Source: Zoogloeaceae bacterium (GTDB lineage: Bacteria > Pseudomonadota > Gammaproteobacteria > Burkholderiales > Rhodocyclaceae). From it: a stretch of DNA of 5,388 bases. The stretch spans positions 1-5,388 of the forward strand of contig JAITEO010000121.1 of the NCBI GenBank assembly GCA_031281985.1. Reading direction: 5' to 3'. Of this stretch, positions 4,814 through 5,388 are shown piece after piece. A program made the translations under genes and the position numbers. How positions within the stretch are numbered: position 1 is the stretch's first letter; each line of letters starts with the position of its first letter. The notes under the pieces were generated by a model. It searched no databases and had not been told where the DNA came from. It saw only the letters and a list, made by a program, of their open reading frames with translations.

Positions 4814-5388
4814 GGAACATGGGGCTGCGCCAGTCGATGAGCTGGCTGCACGGCTGGTCGGGGCTGCTGCTCGGCTGGCTGTGCTATGCGATCTTCCTGA
4901 CCGGCACCACGGCGTACTTCCGCCAGGAGATCACTTCCTGGATGCGGCCGGAAGCGGTTCCCTCCGCCTCCGTCACCACCGAAGAGGCCGCCCGCGTCGC
5001 GCTCGCCAGGCTGCAAACCCTCGCGCCAAGGGCTGGCCAGTGGCGCGTGGAACTGCCCGACGATCGCTGGAACGATCTGCGGATCGCCTGGCAGATGCCG
5101 GGCGAGAGCGGTCGCGGTAGGCCACGCGCGGCGGAGGCGCCCATCCAGGACGCCCGGCCGCGCGCGCGGGGCGCCGATCGAGGCGGCGGCGCCCGGCGCG
5201 ACGGTCCGGAGGGCGTCGCCGGAGCGCCGTCTTCCGGCGGGGAAAGCGCCGCGCCGCGCGCCGCGGCGAGTGCCGCGCCGGGCGCTCCGGCGGCGGGCGC
5301 GAGCCGGGGCGGCGGTGGCGGTCGGCGCGGCGGCCAGATGACGACGCTCGATCCGGTCACCAGCGAAATCGTCAAGCCGCGCGAAACC
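4810..5388 (+). CDS. PepSY-associated transmembrane protein (COG3182, PiuB-like), N-terminal part
   Basis: 193 codons are open to the right edge with no stop. The start ATG 4810 overlaps the previous stop. Residues 8-38 (QSMSWLHGWSGLLLGWLCY then AIFLTGTTAYFR) are the classic first membrane helix of this family, with the conserved His in W-L-H-x-W-S-G-L. EISWMRPE-like (EITSWMRPEA), EEAARVALARLQTLAP and WRVELPDDRWNDLRIAWQMP are the first periplasmic PepSY region, and LDPVTSEIVKPRET at the end is the usual LDPxTGE-type strand leading into the second half. Family members have about four helices and often lie in siderophore loci, where a role in ferric reduction or iron release is suspected. Odd feature: residues about 98-176 (5101-5337) are a Gly/Ala/Arg/Pro-rich low-complexity insertion not expected in the domain. 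Confidence 0.85.
   Translation, partial: MRNMGLRQSMSWLHGWSGLLLGWLCYAIFLTGTTAYFRQEITSWMRPEAVPSASVTTEEAARVALARLQTLAPRAGQWRVELPDDRWNDLRIAWQMPGESGRGRPRAAEAPIQDARPRARGADRGGGARRDGPEGVAGAPSSGGESAAPRAAASAAPGAPAAGASRGGGGGRRGGQMTTLDPVTSEIVKPRET
5101..5337 (+). other. Low-complexity Gly/Ala/Arg/Pro insertion within the PepSY gene
   Basis: Between the strands ending RIAWQMP and beginning QMTTLDPVTSE lie about 78 residues made almost only of G, A, R, P, S, D and E, with runs such as SRGGGGGRRGG and APRAAASAAPGAPAAGAS. Base composition is extremely GC-rich here. The frame is kept throughout, so it is a disordered periplasmic loop rather than a frameshift, unless two compensating errors exist. Confidence 0.6.

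Noticed and set aside
4884..5375. 163-codon minus-strand frame opposite the PepSY gene
   Set aside because: Pro/Ala/Arg-rich shadow of the low-complexity insertion; the plus-strand frame has a conserved helix and PepSY motifs.

Overview
The window looks like chromosomal DNA of a GC-rich Gram-negative proteobacterium, most likely a betaproteobacterium. This placement is inferred from the outer-membrane TonB receptor, the Ppx/GppA start, the style of the intergenic repeats and the codon use. Genus cannot be read from it.

Layout. Bases 1-71 hold the first 23 codons of an exopolyphosphatase (Ppx/GppA) gene reading leftward off the window. Bases 72-860 are an accessory stretch with no convincing intact gene. 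In order it holds the probable ppx promoter, a GC-rich REP-like repeat, the 3' relic of an IS4-family transposase (minus strand), two small hairpins with a shared core, an 82-bp palindromic MITE-like repeat, and a doubtful 42-codon minus-strand ORF. Bases 860-918 turn sharply AT-rich and carry a Fur-box-like operator and promoter.

From there an iron-uptake locus runs rightward: a FepA/BfeA-type catecholate-siderophore TonB-dependent receptor (919-3264), a periplasmic DUF4198 (NikM-like) protein (3455-4261), a small two-helix DUF3649-like membrane protein (4487-4813), and the start of a PepSY-associated inner-membrane protein (4810 to the right edge) that overlaps the previous gene by ATGA. 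Together they suggest outer-membrane import of ferric siderophore, a periplasmic metal- or ligand-handling protein, and inner-membrane proteins of the kind often found beside TonB receptors and suspected of ferric reduction or iron release. The last step is inference from family and context.

The most interesting observation is a run of nine C's (1014-1022) inside the signal-peptide region of the receptor. The best-looking start codon (ATG 984, with GGAG five bases upstream) is out of frame with the receptor at nine C's and ends at TAA 1056. At eight C's (or eleven) it would give a normal signal peptide and a 759-residue receptor. This fits either a phase-variable switch or a one-base sequence error. 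Secondary points are Arg/Gly/Ala-rich insertions in two neighbouring proteins of the cluster (one is a recent-looking 42-45 bp in-frame tandem duplication) and a perfect 23-bp-arm palindrome between the second and third genes.
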